64,000 nt of DNA from Phycisphaerales bacterium (GTDB lineage: Bacteria; Planctomycetota; Phycisphaerae; Phycisphaerales; UBA1924). Made by a program: the position numbers and the translations under genes. The notes below the pieces were generated by a model, which did no database searches, was not told the origin of the DNA, and was given only the letters and a program-made list of their open reading frames with translations. Of the stretch, positions 37,545 to 46,842 are shown piece by piece. Each line of letters begins with the position of its first letter. The stretch's first letter is position 1. Where the stretch lies: positions 1-64,000 of the forward strand of contig JANQNW010000015.1 in the NCBI GenBank assembly GCA_028279375.1, written 5' to 3'.

Positions 37545-37940
37545 CCCTCTCCCGCGCAGGCGCAGCCGAGTGGGAGAGGGCCGGGGTGAGGGCTCCCCCC
37601 TCTACCCCTCCTCCATCGCTCAGGAACCAAGCGCGCACGCAATACGCAGATCTTCCAGACCAACGCTTGCGTCTGCACCCTCTCCCTGAAACGCGCAGCG
37701 TTTATGGGAGAGGGCAGGGTGAGGGCTCCTCCCTCTACCTCGTCTCCAACGCTCGCGGACCCGCTGCGCACGCAATGCGCCGATCCCCCGAGGCCAACGC
37801 CTGCGTCTGCCCCCTCTCCCGTTGCCCAACGGGAGAGGGCTGGGGTGAGGGCTCCTCTCTCTACCCCTCCTCCAACCCTCGAGAACCAAGCGCGCACGAA
37901 CACCGCAACAAGCGCTCACCAACGCATGCGATCCGAACAT
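37545..37940. repeat. Tandem array, three copies of an about 133-bp unit
   Basis: Units begin at 37545, 37678 and 37812 (spacing 133 and 134). Each has a palindromic CCCTCTCCC/GGGAGAGGG core, then a GGGTGAGGGCTCC segment. A TCTACCCCTCCTCCAACGCT-like segment, GAACCAAGCGCGCACGCAAT and CCAACGCCTGCGTCTGC follow in turn. The core belongs to the widespread family of CCCTCTCCC...GGGTGAGGG dispersed intergenic elements. The inverted repeat can fold into a stable hairpin in either strand. Confidence 0.85.
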
Positions 37941-37956
37941 CAGTTGAAAGGAGAAC

Positions 37957-39243
37957 TCAGCCTTCGTACTTCTTCAGAATAAAGGACACATTGTGTCCAC
38001 CGAAGCCGAAGGTGTTGTTCATCGCATATCCCACCTTCGCGTCGCGCGCGTTGTGCGCGACGAAGTCAACGTCGAACCCGTCATCCGGGTTGTCGCAGTT
38101 GATGGTGGGGGGCGCCATGCCAAGACGCAGGGCGTTAATGCACGCGATCGTCTCCACGCCGCCTGATGCGCCGAGGCAGTGCCCGTGCATCGACTTCGTC
38201 GACGACATCAGCAGCTTGCCGCCCGCGCTCTTGCGCGCGTGGTCGCCGAAGATCTGCAGCACCGCCTGCACTTCCGCCGAGTCGCCCAGAGGCGTCGACG
38301 TGCCGTGCGCGTTGATGTAATCGATGTCGCCCGGCTGCAATCCGGCGCTGGCAAGCGCCAGTTTCATCGCGCGAGCCGCGCCGCGACCTTCAGAGTCCGG
38401 CGCCGTGATGTGACCCGCGTCCGTCGAAGCGCCGGCGCCGACCATCTCGCAGAGAATCGTCGCGCCGCGCGCCTTGGCGTGCTCCTCCGTCTCGAGGACG
38501 AAGACCGCCGCGCCCTCAGCGAGCACGAACCCGTCGCGATCCTGATCAAACGGGCGCGACGCTTTCTCCGGGGCCTCATTGCGGGCGCTCAGCGCCTTCA
38601 TGGTCATGAAGGCCGCCAGGCAGATGGGCGTGATCGCGCCCTCGGCCCCGCCCGAAACCATCACATCCGCCTCGCCTCGTTGGATGATGTGGAAGGCGTC
38701 CGCCATCGAGTGACCGCTCGAAGCGCACGCCGTGGCATGCGCCGACGAAGGCCCCTGCAGGTTGTATCGAATGGAGACATGCCCGGCGCAGGCGTTGACC
38801 ATGAGCCTGGGCACCGTGAACGGGCTGATGCGCCGCGGACCCTTGCTGTCCAGCAACTGCACGCCCGTCTCGATCGTGTCGATGCCGCCGATGCCCGAGC
38901 CGATCACCACGCCGCAGCGCTCGGGATCCTCACGCCCGAAATCGATGCCCGAGTTCTCGACGGCTTCGATCGCCGCGCACAAGCCAAGCTGCGCCGAACG
39001 ATCGATGCGCTTCGCCTCACGCGGGTCGAGGCGCGACGTCGGATCGAAGTCGTGAATCTGTCCGCCGATGGTGACATCCCACGCGTCGCCATAGCGCTCG
39101 AACGACTTGCCCTGAATGGGCGTGATGCCGCTCTTGGCGCTGACCATGCCGTCCCATGTGGACGCGGCGTCGAGACCGAGATTGGTCACGCTGCCGGCGC
39201 CGGTGAGGACGATTCGTCGGGATGTGTTCGCGTTGGCTGTCAT
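37957..39243 (-). CDS. fabF: Beta-ketoacyl-ACP synthase II
   Basis: Elongating condensing enzyme of type II fatty-acid synthesis. The 428 residues contain the thiolase-fold catalytic triad: Cys173 in TACASSGHS, His313 in NAHGTSTPLGD and His353 in KSMHGHCLGAS. NNTFGFGGHNVSFILKKYEG is at the C-terminus. Last gene of the rpmF-plsX-fabH-fabD-lipoprotein-fabG-acpP-fabF operon, 91 bp after acpP. Confidence 0.96.
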   Translation of the reverse strand: MTANANTSRRIVLTGAGSVTNLGLDAASTWDGMVSAKSGITPIQGKSFERYGDAWDVTIGGQIHDFDPTSRLDPREAKRIDRSAQLGLCAAIEAVENSGIDFGREDPERCGVVIGSGIGGIDTIETGVQLLDSKGPRRISPFTVPRLMVNACAGHVSIRYNLQGPSSAHATACASSGHSMADAFHIIQRGEADVMVSGGAEGAITPICLAAFMTMKALSARNEAPEKASRPFDQDRDGFVLAEGAAVFVLETEEHAKARGATILCEMVGAGASTDAGHITAPDSEGRGAARAMKLALASAGLQPGDIDYINAHGTSTPLGDSAEVQAVLQIFGDHARKSAGGKLLMSSTKSMHGHCLGASGGVETIACINALRLGMAPPTINCDNPDDGFDVDFVAHNARDAKVGYAMNNTFGFGGHNVSFILKKYEG

Positions 39244-39334
39244 GGCGCAGGCGCGCTGCGTCGATCGGCGCCGCAGTGGCGCGGGAGACCGACGAGAAGC
39301 GCGAAACCGAATTCAATGCGGAGGGAGATGAGTC

Positions 39335-39586
39335 TCAGCTCGCAGCCGACTGGGCCGTGACGATGAACTCGACGGCCTGGCCGACAGTCTGAATCTTCTC
39401 GGCCTCTTCGTCGGGGATCGTCGTCTCGAACTCGTCCTCGAGCTCCATCACGAGCTCGACCGTGTCGAGGCTGTCCGCGTTGAGATCGTTTACGAAGCTG
39501 GTGTCTCGAGAGATCTCGTTCTTGTCCACGCTCATTTGCTCGGCGACGATATCGATCACCTTCGCTTCGATCTCTTGCTCGGTCAC
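39335..39586 (-). CDS. acpP: Acyl carrier protein
   Basis: Small acidic carrier of growing acyl chains, holding them on 4'-phosphopantetheine attached to the Ser of [16 protein letters not shown]. 83 residues from a GTG start ([20 protein letters not shown]), which has GGAG eight bases upstream and gives the usual length. An ATG 18 bases further upstream (39604) is an alternative. It lies between fabG and fabF, the standard position, and supplies LpxA, LpxD and PlsX as well. Confidence 0.95.
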   Translation of the reverse strand: MTEQEIEAKVIDIVAEQMSVDKNEISRDTSFVNDLNADSLDTVELVMELEDEFETTIPDEEAEKIQTVGQAVEFIVTAQSAAS

Positions 39587-39716
39587 GACTTCTTCTCCGG
39601 TCATCTGCCGCCTGGCCCGGGACCACCCCAAAGAGCCGGCGACGGCGGTTGGCACTATATCCACTGGACTCCACAACGCCAATGAAACTGGCCTTGCGAG
39701 CGTCCCAGCAGGGTTT

Positions 39717-40469
39717 CTAACACATTGTCAGGCCGCCATCGACACAAATGGTCTGGCCCGTGAGATATCCGGCGCCGTCTGAGGACACGTAAGACACCGC
39801 TGCCGCGATGTCATCCACGGTTCCCAGCCGACTGCAGGCTGTTGACTTGCGAACGGTCTCCACCACCGACTCGGGCAGATTGGAGGTCATATCCGTCTGG
39901 ATGAACCCCGGGGCGATCACATTCGCCGTGATCCCCTTGCCGCCGAGCTCCCGGGCGATCGACTTCGTCATGCCGATGAGCCCCGCCTTGGCGGCCGCGT
40001 AGTTCGCCTGGCCCGAGTTGCCGATCACGCCCGAAGTCGAGCCGATGTTCACGATCCGGCCGAACTTGCCGCGCATCATCGATCGCGCCGCCGTGCGACA
40101 CGCGATGAACGCGGCGCGAAGATTGACGTCGATCACCGACTGCCACTCGTCGTCGCTCATGCGCAACATCAGGTTGTCCCGCGTGATGCCGGCGTTGTTG
40201 ACCAGGATGTCGAGGCGACCCTCGTCGCTGATGACTTCCTCGACGGCGCTCTGCCATGCGGCGCCGTCGCCGATGTCCGCGGCCTTGCACGACGCGCTCC
40301 CGCCAGCCTCTTCAATGAGGGCCTTCACTTCCGAGAGCGGCCCCTCCGTGCGGCTGACGAGCACGACATGGCGACCATCAGCGGCAAGGCGCATCGCGAC
40401 CGCCTTGCCGATGCCTCGACTGGCGCCGGTGACGAGCGCGACTCTCTTGTCCTGATCTGTGGTTGCCAT
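39717..40469 (-). CDS. fabG: 3-oxoacyl-ACP reductase
   Basis: NADPH-dependent ketoreduction in the fatty-acid cycle. 250 residues of a classical short-chain dehydrogenase: [11 protein letters not shown] nucleotide motif, NNAG, catalytic Ser144 and YAAAK (Tyr157, Lys161), and the C-terminal [16 protein letters not shown] typical of FabG. Located between the lipoprotein gene and acpP in the fab operon. Confidence 0.95.
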   Translation of the reverse strand: MATTDQDKRVALVTGASRGIGKAVAMRLAADGRHVVLVSRTEGPLSEVKALIEEAGGSASCKAADIGDGAAWQSAVEEVISDEGRLDILVNNAGITRDNLMLRMSDDEWQSVIDVNLRAAFIACRTAARSMMRGKFGRIVNIGSTSGVIGNSGQANYAAAKAGLIGMTKSIARELGGKGITANVIAPGFIQTDMTSNLPESVVETVRKSTACSRLGTVDDIAAAVSYVSSDGAGYLTGQTICVDGGLTMC

Positions 40470-40502
40470 GCGTCCGTGGTCCTGTTGAGAGTTCGTAGTG
40501 AA

Positions 40503-41222
40503 TCAGCGCCCGCGCGGCGCTCTGCGCGAGCCGCCGCCGCGTCGTCCGCGACCGCGACGGCCGCGCTTGTTCTGCTTGTCGTCGGCGCGCTTCTGAAGAA
40601 GCAGCTCCTCGACCGAGGCTTCGGTGAAGCCCGAGCCCGGCGTCGGCACGCCGACGGCGACGAGCGAGGCGCCGTCAAGATCCGAAGCGCGCGGCGCCGT
40701 CACGTCCTCAGCCGCAAGGCCGGAGAAGATCCATGTGTCGCCCTCGGCGCGGCCTTCCCACGCGAGCAGATACGCGCCATCCGGATCCTGCACACCGAGC
40801 CCGACGGAGAACTGCGTGTCGTCGCCCTCAAGTGAGACGACGCGCACGACTTCGATGCCGGAGGTCGAGGATCCCCAGTCGCCGCTGGCGACCAGGTCCT
40901 CGAGTACGGCGCGCATCGGTCGGTCGAGCATGCCGGAGAGCGAGGAGTCATCGCCCGTCGCCACGGCGTTCGCCAGATCGGCGACGGCCTTCGCCTGCTC
41001 AGGCGACGCAGGAGCGCGCTCGCGCGGGAACTGCACACGCGGATCGAGCTGCAGATTCTCAAGCGGATCAACCTGCTTTACGACCGCTTTGCGCTGCACC
41101 GGCTGCGGCGCCGGCGCCTCTTCTTCCTTGCTGCACGCCGTGGAGAAGACCATCGCGCCCATCGCTGCGAGAGCGACCAGTCGAGCAGGGGTCGGATTCC
41201 AGGATTCGTTCTTTTTGATCAT
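40503..41222 (-). CDS. Lipoprotein with Arg-Gly-rich tail, unknown
   Basis: 239 residues: signal peptide with lipobox STACS, a Pro-rich spacer, an alpha-plus-beta domain of about 130 residues (VADLANAVATGDDSSLSGML, VVRVVSLEGDDTQFSVGLGV, LLAWEGRAEGDTWIFSGLAA), and a strongly basic RGRRGRGRRGGGSRR tail. I do not recognise the family. It sits between fabD (1-bp gap) and fabG inside the fab operon, so it is expressed with fatty-acid synthesis. The tail suggests binding to anionic surfaces such as lipid A or nucleic acid. Confidence 0.7.
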   Translation of the reverse strand: MIKKNESWNPTPARLVALAAMGAMVFSTACSKEEEAPAPQPVQRKAVVKQVDPLENLQLDPRVQFPRERAPASPEQAKAVADLANAVATGDDSSLSGMLDRPMRAVLEDLVASGDWGSSTSGIEVVRVVSLEGDDTQFSVGLGVQDPDGAYLLAWEGRAEGDTWIFSGLAAEDVTAPRASDLDGASLVAVGVPTPGSGFTEASVEELLLQKRADDKQNKRGRRGRGRRGGGSRRAPRGR

Positions 41223-41223
41223 G

Positions 41224-42180
41224 TCAGTCACCGGCTGGCTTGTCGTGGTTGGCGACCTTGATGGAGCGCTCGATGCGCCGCATCAGGCCCGAAAGCACCT
41301 TGCCCGGGGCGAGTTCGTGATATTCACCCTTCACATTATCCGCAAGCCAGCGGCAGCTTTCCGCCCACCGGACGGGCGCCAGCAGTTGCTCGACCAGTCG
41401 CTCGCGAATCGAATCGCAGACATCCTTCCCCTCATCCGGACCCGTCCCGTGCGGAACGCCCGTGACATTCGACACCACCGGGCACTCCGGCGGACGAATC
41501 TCCACACGCTCAAGCGCCGCCGCCAGTCGATCCGCGGCAGGCTGCATGAGGGGCGAGTGAAACGCTCCGGCGACCGCCAGCTTCGTCGCGCGCAGGCCCA
41601 TCTCGCCCGCGATCTCGACGGCGCGATCGCACGCGGCGCTGTGACCGGAGAGCACGATCTGGCCCGGCGCGTTGAAGTTCGCCATCACCAGCACCTCGCC
41701 CTTGGCGGAGCGCTCGCACACTTCGTGCGCCTGCTCTTCTTCAGCGCCGATCAGCGCGACCATCGAGCTGTCCACGGCTTCCGCCGCTTCCTGCATCGCG
41801 CGCCCGCGCAGCGCCACGATCTCGAGGCCCTGCGTGAATGTGATCGAGCCAGCGACGCACAGCGCGCTGTACTCACCGAGGCTGAGACCTGCGGTCGCGA
41901 CCGGATGGCTGGCGATTTCCTCGCGCCCGATCATCGCCTGCAGGCAGGCGATTGAGGCGGTGAAGATCGCCGGCTGCGCGATGTCCGTGCGATTGAGTGT
42001 TTCTTCGGGGCCCGTGAAGCAGAGTTCGCTGAGACGTCGCCCATCGAAGCGATCGCCGAGCACCTCGTCAGCGGCGCCGAACGTGCGCGCGGCTTCGGCG
42101 GACGCGTCGAACCATGCCTGGCCCATGCCGACGGACTGCGCGCCCTGTCCCGGACACAAGATGACCTGTTCTGAACTCAT
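41224..42180 (-). CDS. fabD: Malonyl-CoA--ACP transacylase
   Basis: Loads malonate onto ACP. 318 residues with the acyltransferase motifs CPGQGAQSVGMG, the nucleophile Ser100 in AGLSLGEYSALCVAG, and AGAFHSPLMQ carrying the catalytic His. Between fabH (23-bp gap) and the lipoprotein gene in the fab operon. Confidence 0.96.
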   Translation of the reverse strand: MSSEQVILCPGQGAQSVGMGQAWFDASAEAARTFGAADEVLGDRFDGRRLSELCFTGPEETLNRTDIAQPAIFTASIACLQAMIGREEIASHPVATAGLSLGEYSALCVAGSITFTQGLEIVALRGRAMQEAAEAVDSSMVALIGAEEEQAHEVCERSAKGEVLVMANFNAPGQIVLSGHSAACDRAVEIAGEMGLRATKLAVAGAFHSPLMQPAADRLAAALERVEIRPPECPVVSNVTGVPHGTGPDEGKDVCDSIRERLVEQLLAPVRWAESCRWLADNVKGEYHELAPGKVLSGLMRRIERSIKVANHDKPAGD

Positions 42181-42203
42181 CGTTTGCTTCTCGTGCGCTC
42201 CAG

Positions 42204-43229
42204 TTACAGCTGCCAGAGGCTGCTGCCCCAGGTCAATCCGGCGCCGAACGCGAGCAGCATGACGCGCTCGCCTTCCTTGATGCGCCCTTCGTTCCAGAGT
42301 TCGGACAGACAGAGCGGAACGGAGCCCGCCGAGGTGTTGCCGTAGCGATCGATATTGATGTAGAGCTTCTCTTCAGGAATCCCGAAGCGTTCGCGCGCCG
42401 ACTCGAGGATGCGCGCATTGGACTGATGGCAGACGAAGTGATCGACGTCCTCGGGCTTCATGTTCGCCCGCTCGAGCGTCTCCTCGATCACCTCGCTGAA
42501 CTTCGAGACTGCGAACTTGTAGATCTGGCGACCATTCATCTGGAGCTTGCCGACGATCATCGACTTTTCCTCGGTCTCAGGATTCACATCCCACTGGTGA
42601 CGCGGGCGATAGAGCTCTTTCCACGCCGTGCCGTCGGAGTGCATGACCTGGGAGATCATGCCCTTGGTGGTGTCATCGGTCGCGCGCACAACCGCGGCGC
42701 CGGCGGCGTCTCCGAAGAGCACGCACACGGCTCGATCCTTGTAGTCCATGATCGAGCTCATCTCGTCCGCGCCGACGACGCCGATCGATCGATATGAGCC
42801 GCTCTTGATGAGATCGTGCGCGACGTTGAGCGAGTAAACAAATCCGGAGCAGGCGGCCGTGATGTCGAAGGCGCCCGCGCCCTCGCAGCCGATCATCGCG
42901 GCCACGCGGCAGGCCACGCTCGGCACGGTCGATTCACCCGTGCATGTGCCGATGATGAGCAGGTCAAGCTCCGACGCCTCCATGCGCGCCATCTTCAGGG
43001 CGTTCTGCAGGGCGCCGGCGCACATCACGCGGCAGGATTCGCCTTCGTCCACGTTGCACTTGCGCCGATTCTTGATGCCCGTGCGCTTCGTGATCCACTC
43101 GTCGGATGTATCGAGAATGGTCTCGAAATATGTGTTCGGCAGTTCGCCTTCGGGCAGGTAGTGCCCCACGCCGGCGATGCGCACACCGAGTTTTTCGCTT
43201 CCGTACTGGCCGGCGGTTCGAGGGCTCAT
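42204..43229 (-). CDS. fabH: Beta-ketoacyl-ACP synthase III
   Basis: Starts fatty-acid chains by condensing acyl-CoA with malonyl-ACP. 341 residues; thiolase-fold triad Cys127 (ITAACSGF), His268 (FVCHQSNARI) and Asn298 (YGNTSAGS). The ATG at 43229 overlaps plsX by 4 bp. An upstream extension seen in the open frame lies inside plsX and was rejected. Confidence 0.96.
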   Translation of the reverse strand: MSPRTAGQYGSEKLGVRIAGVGHYLPEGELPNTYFETILDTSDEWITKRTGIKNRRKCNVDEGESCRVMCAGALQNALKMARMEASELDLLIIGTCTGESTVPSVACRVAAMIGCEGAGAFDITAACSGFVYSLNVAHDLIKSGSYRSIGVVGADEMSSIMDYKDRAVCVLFGDAAGAAVVRATDDTTKGMISQVMHSDGTAWKELYRPRHQWDVNPETEEKSMIVGKLQMNGRQIYKFAVSKFSEVIEETLERANMKPEDVDHFVCHQSNARILESARERFGIPEEKLYINIDRYGNTSAGSVPLCLSELWNEGRIKEGERVMLLAFGAGLTWGSSLWQL

Positions 43230-44278
43230 GCGATCTCTTTCGTGGGGACCTGCGTCGCGCCGGGATCGACGACGGGGGCGATCTCCTCCAGCCGGCGCAT
43301 GATGGCCTCGTTCACATTCGCGTTGACGTGCTCGCGCGTTGCGAGGATGGCGTTGGCGATCGTCTTGGGCTTGCTTGAGCCATGACACACAACGCACACA
43401 CCGTTGACGCCCAAGAGCGGCGCGCCGCCGTATTCGTGGTAGTCCTTCTTCTTGAAGAAGTCCGCCATGACCCCTTGGAACTGCAGCGCGAGATTTGGAT
43501 CGGCTTCCATCACTTCACGCGCGATGGCGGTGAAGAGGCTCTTGGCCATGCCTTCGGCGAGCTTAAGGACGATGTTGCCGACGAAGCCGTCGGTGACGAC
43601 GACATCGGCGACGCCTTCCATGATGTCGCGTCCTTCGATGAAGCCGACGTAGTTCATGCCCGGCGTCTTCTCGAGGAGTTCGCGCACCTGCTGGATCATG
43701 CCGGTGCCCTTGGTTTCCTCGGAGCCGATGTTCATCTGCGCGACGCGGGGGCGCTCGATGCCGTGGACGTGTGATGCGTACGCCTCGGCCATCACGCCGT
43801 ACTGCGCCAGGTGCAGCGGGCGCGGCTCGGGATTGGCGCCGGCGTCGCAGAGGACGCAGGGGCCGCCGAAGGTCGGGAGCGTGACGGCGATGCCGGGTCG
43901 GTGGGCGCCGCGCAGGCGTTTCATGTGCATCGTCGCGGCGGAGACGCAGGCGCCGGTGTTGCCGGCGCTGAGCACGGCGTCGACCGGATCATCGGCCTTG
44001 CGGCTGCCGCGCAGGGCCATGCGCACCATCGACGAGTCCTGCTTCTTGCGGACCGCATCGACGGGTTTGTCGTGCATGTGGATGACGTCGGGCGCATGCT
44101 CGACGATCAGACGATCATCGCTGACGCCGTACTCATGGAGGGCGTCTTCGATGAGGTCGGCGGGACCGACGAGAATGAGTTGATCGTCAGGGCTGAGTCG
44201 CTCCAGCGCCTCGATGCATCCCTTCAGGATCGCGTCGGGGGCGTCATCGCCGCCCATGACGTCGATGGCGAGGCGCAT
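43226..44278 (-). CDS. plsX: Acyl-ACP:phosphate acyltransferase PlsX
   Basis: Makes acyl-phosphate for PlsY and phospholipid synthesis. 350 residues with the family opening MRLAIDVMGGDDAPDAILKG, GNTGACVSAATMHMKRLRG, GLCDAGAN-type CVLCDAGANPEPRP, and DVVVTDGFVGNIVLKLAEG. Located between rpmF (6-bp gap) and fabH, the conserved bacterial order. Confidence 0.96.
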   Translation of the reverse strand: MRLAIDVMGGDDAPDAILKGCIEALERLSPDDQLILVGPADLIEDALHEYGVSDDRLIVEHAPDVIHMHDKPVDAVRKKQDSSMVRMALRGSRKADDPVDAVLSAGNTGACVSAATMHMKRLRGAHRPGIAVTLPTFGGPCVLCDAGANPEPRPLHLAQYGVMAEAYASHVHGIERPRVAQMNIGSEETKGTGMIQQVRELLEKTPGMNYVGFIEGRDIMEGVADVVVTDGFVGNIVLKLAEGMAKSLFTAIAREVMEADPNLALQFQGVMADFFKKKDYHEYGGAPLLGVNGVCVVCHGSSKPKTIANAILATREHVNANVNEAIMRRLEEIAPVVDPGATQVPTKEIA

Positions 44279-44284
44279 CCGGGC

Positions 44285-44467
44285 TTACGCCTCATCGCGC
44301 GTCTTGAGCAGGAGTCCGGGGCGGACGTAGCCGCACGTTTGACAGGCGCGATGGGGGAGCTTCGTCGCGCCGCAGTTCGGGCAGACAACGGTGTTGGCGC
44401 CGCGCAGCGCGAGATGGTTGCGGCGGCGTCTGGAGCGCCCGTAGCTGGTGCGATGAGTGGGATGCAT
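44285..44467 (-). CDS. rpmF: Ribosomal protein bL32
   Basis: 60 residues: MHPTHRTSYGRSRRRRNHLA start and a zinc ribbon CPNCGATKLPHRACQTCGY with four Cys. Part of the 50S subunit. The ATG at 44467 has AGAGG ten bases upstream. First gene of the fab operon, as in many bacteria, so a ribosomal promoter is likely to drive lipid synthesis genes. Confidence 0.95.
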   Translation of the reverse strand: MHPTHRTSYGRSRRRRNHLALRGANTVVCPNCGATKLPHRACQTCGYVRPGLLLKTRDEA

Positions 44468-45073
44468 GAGAGAACCTCTGTCAGTCTTACAGCGAAGCGG
44501 ATCTGGATCAATCGGTCGCGCGCCGCGTGCGGCGCGCGTCGATGGAAAGTGCGTGAACAGGCGGATTGTCGCAGGCGCCTCGCCTGCCGCAAGCGCGGCA
44601 GGTGGGGGCCGAGCGGCCATCCTTATATAGAAGGCTCCGGGGCATCACCCATCCCTGCGGCTGCGGCAGCTTGTGGAGGGGTTGAAACCCCGCCGCTTCC
44701 GAGCCCACGGCCCCGATTTCTTCCGAGTCTCCCACCGATCGGGAGGCGGAAGAAGGTAGTCCTGGAGGGGGTGGATGTCAATGGAAGCAGGGCGAACAGA
44801 CCCCGAATATGGGGGTTCGATTGGGTGATGGGGGGAGTTGGCGGCCGGCGGCGCTGCCGAGGCGGGGGAGGAGCGGTGGCGAGCGCGGCCTGGCGGCGGG
44901 CGCGGGGGACTGGGCGGACGGTTTCTGCGCGCGATGGCGTGCGGTCGAGCGCGGGAGGGCGGCTGCGTTTGGCTGGACGAAATGGGAAGGGGTGCTACAC
45001 TCTGCCGTCTGGCCCCGCGGCGGGCGCGCATTCGGGATTTCGAGCGCGTGTTTGAAGTGATGCGGCCGGCATT
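44468..45073. other. Gene-free stretch upstream of rpmF and the tRNA
   Basis: About 600 bases. It must hold the rpmF/fab operon promoter on the minus strand and the tRNA promoter on the plus strand. A possible plus-strand -10, TACACT in the extended form GCTACACT, is at 44996-45001, about 70 bases before the tRNA. The open frames here are GC-rich artefacts. Confidence 0.4.
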
Positions 45074-45146
<73 letters not shown>

Positions 45147-45172
45147 TTTGTGCGCGCTAGACGGCGAGAACA

Positions 45173-45218
45173 AAGGCCCCCATCGGAGGTTGGTCCGGTG
45201 AGGGCCTTCGCTTGTTTA
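45173..45218 (+). terminator. Terminator-like hairpin after tRNA-Lys
   Basis: AAGGCCC (45173-45179) pairs with GGGCCTT (45202-45208) across a 22-base loop, followed by CGCTTGTTT. Weak, but well placed 27 bases after the tRNA. Confidence 0.5.
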
Positions 45219-45255
45219 TGAGCGATGTTGTGTGTGCGGCCTTGCGGCCTTTGGG

Positions 45256-46842
45256 TTACGGGCAGCCGTCGCCGAAGGCGCCGAGGAGCAATCCGAGGTC
45301 AGAGCTGTCGACGCAGCCGTCGCCGTTGAGGTCGCCGATGATCGGCGGCGTCGGCGGCGTTGAGAACATGAAGCTTCCGGAAGACAGGGTTGAGCCGACG
45401 TCGTTCACTGCCGTGACTCGCCAGTAGTGGTCGGTCAGGCCGGCGAGCGTAGGCGATGTGAGCTGGTAGAAGGGGGAGGTCAAGCCGGACTCGTTCACGA
45501 CGGTCGCACCGGGGTTCTTGAAGCCGGGATCAGTCGAGATCTGCAACGTGTATGTGACGGCCGCGCCGGGTGCGGGCTGCCAGGTGAAGTAGGGATCGCT
45601 TGAGATCTCTGGGTCGGCGTCGAAGGGAGTCTGGAGCACGAAGTCGCCGGGTTCGTCGGGTGAAGTCTGATTCAGGAACACCGAGAACGATTCGTCGGTG
45701 CCGCTGAGTGTGACGATATCCAGGTCGGAGTCGTTGTCGACGTCGGCGAGTCGAAGTTCGATGGGCTGCGGGGCGTTGAAGTTGGTCACAGAGGCATTCG
45801 ACCAGGTTCCGGAGCCGTCATTCAGCACGAACTCGACTTCGCCAAAGATCGTGTCGACGAGGACAATGTCGTTGGTGTCGTCGCCGTTCAGATCTCCGAT
45901 CTTGAGGTCGTCACCGTCGACGGTGACGCCGCCCGAGCCAGTTGGTCCCTGGAGTTCTGAGAAGCTTGCCGTTCCATCGTTGATGTAGACAAATAGAGAC
46001 GACGATCGGACTGCGATATCGGGGACTGAATCTCCGTTGAGATCTCCGACACTCATTGATCGGGAGGCCCTGCTGTTGGAGGCTGAGATCGCCGTGGTCT
46101 GGGAGGGAAATCCGATCAGAGAGTTCAACGCGATCTGAATCGGACTATTGGAACCGCCGAATCCTCCGGGCGCCGCCACAATGTCCAAGAGATCATCTCC
46201 ATTGAGGTCCGCGAGCTCCACGTGCTGCACGTTGCCGGTGTCGCCGATGATCAGCGGCATGTTTGCGAAAGTCCCGACTCCGTCTCCCCAGAACACGAGT
46301 ATTCCGGACGTTGACCCGGTGACCGCGTCGAGGAATCCGTCTCCATCGAGGTCTGCGACGGCGAGGTCTTTCGTGATCGCCGGCGCTGAACCAGAGTAGG
46401 AGACGTCGCTGAAGGAGCCGTCGCCCAGATTGAGTGTCACGCCGATGTCATCGCCGGAGAAGACCGCGTCCGTGACGAGATCCGGCGTGTTGTTGGAGTC
46501 AACGAGCGCTGCAACGGATGCAGATGCGGTAAGAACCGCATTGAATCTACTGGAGAAGTCAAAGACCCCGAATCCGTCGCCCGAGAAGATGTACCCATCT
46601 CTCTCTGTCTCCCCGACGAAGATCGCGAGATCAAGATCGCCATCGCGCGTGAAGTCGGCGATGTCGAATGTCAGCGGTTCAACTGTTCCGGATCCTGTCT
46701 GACTGTCGATCGGCTGCGTGGGGAGCGCGACAAAGTCCGGTACAGCTGGATCTCCGAACGCAGCGGGTGTGATCGCGAGGGAGAGAACGCTTGTGACCGA
46801 AATCAGCGCGCACCGATAGCCTGCTCTTTCTCGATTCAACAT
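45256..46842 (-). CDS. Secreted FG-GAP/VCBS repeat protein with dockerin loop
   Basis: 528 residues. Signal peptide (CALISVTSVLSLAITPAAFG), then about seven VCBS/FG-GAP-type units with calcium loops (DFTRDGDLDLAIF, DLDGDGFLDAVTG, DLNGDDLLDIVAA, DLNGDSVPDIAVR, DLNGDDTNDIVLV, DVDNDSDLDIVTL). A fibronectin-like domain at about 400-490 (YTLQISTDPGF, YWRVTAVNDVGSTLSSG) follows, then a C-terminal single dockerin-type loop (GDLNGDGCVDSSDLGLLLGA). A beta-propeller surface protein. AGGTGG upstream of the ATG at 46842. Confidence 0.85.
   Translation of the reverse strand: MLNRERAGYRCALISVTSVLSLAITPAAFGDPAVPDFVALPTQPIDSQTGSGTVEPLTFDIADFTRDGDLDLAIFVGETERDGYIFSGDGFGVFDFSSRFNAVLTASASVAALVDSNNTPDLVTDAVFSGDDIGVTLNLGDGSFSDVSYSGSAPAITKDLAVADLDGDGFLDAVTGSTSGILVFWGDGVGTFANMPLIIGDTGNVQHVELADLNGDDLLDIVAAPGGFGGSNSPIQIALNSLIGFPSQTTAISASNSRASRSMSVGDLNGDSVPDIAVRSSSLFVYINDGTASFSELQGPTGSGGVTVDGDDLKIGDLNGDDTNDIVLVDTIFGEVEFVLNDGSGTWSNASVTNFNAPQPIELRLADVDNDSDLDIVTLSGTDESFSVFLNQTSPDEPGDFVLQTPFDADPEISSDPYFTWQPAPGAAVTYTLQISTDPGFKNPGATVVNESGLTSPFYQLTSPTLAGLTDHYWRVTAVNDVGSTLSSGSFMFSTPPTPPIIGDLNGDGCVDSSDLGLLLGAFGDGCP

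Larger units (their letters stand above)
36732..37956. other. Gene-free region containing repeats
   Basis: 1225 bases between the SUMF1-like gene and the end of fabF. It holds one isolated (36891-37024) and three tandem (37545-37940) copies of a unit of about 133 bases. The intervening 520 bases are dense in GCGCGCA/GTGCGCAC words and include the short palindrome ATTTTGAAAAT near 37072. Open frames across it run into the repeats and are not believable genes. Confidence 0.6.

Noticed and set aside
37093..37689. Basic open frame in the repeat region
   Set aside because: Runs into the 133-bp repeat array and consists of low-complexity Arg/Pro/Ser.
36841..37956. CRISPR-like array
   Set aside because: Repeat units are about 133 bp with diverged text throughout; there are no short identical repeats with unique spacers and no cas genes.
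43811..45055. Open frame antisense to plsX running across rpmF and the intergenic region
   Set aside because: Crosses two well supported genes on the opposite strand and has no domain.
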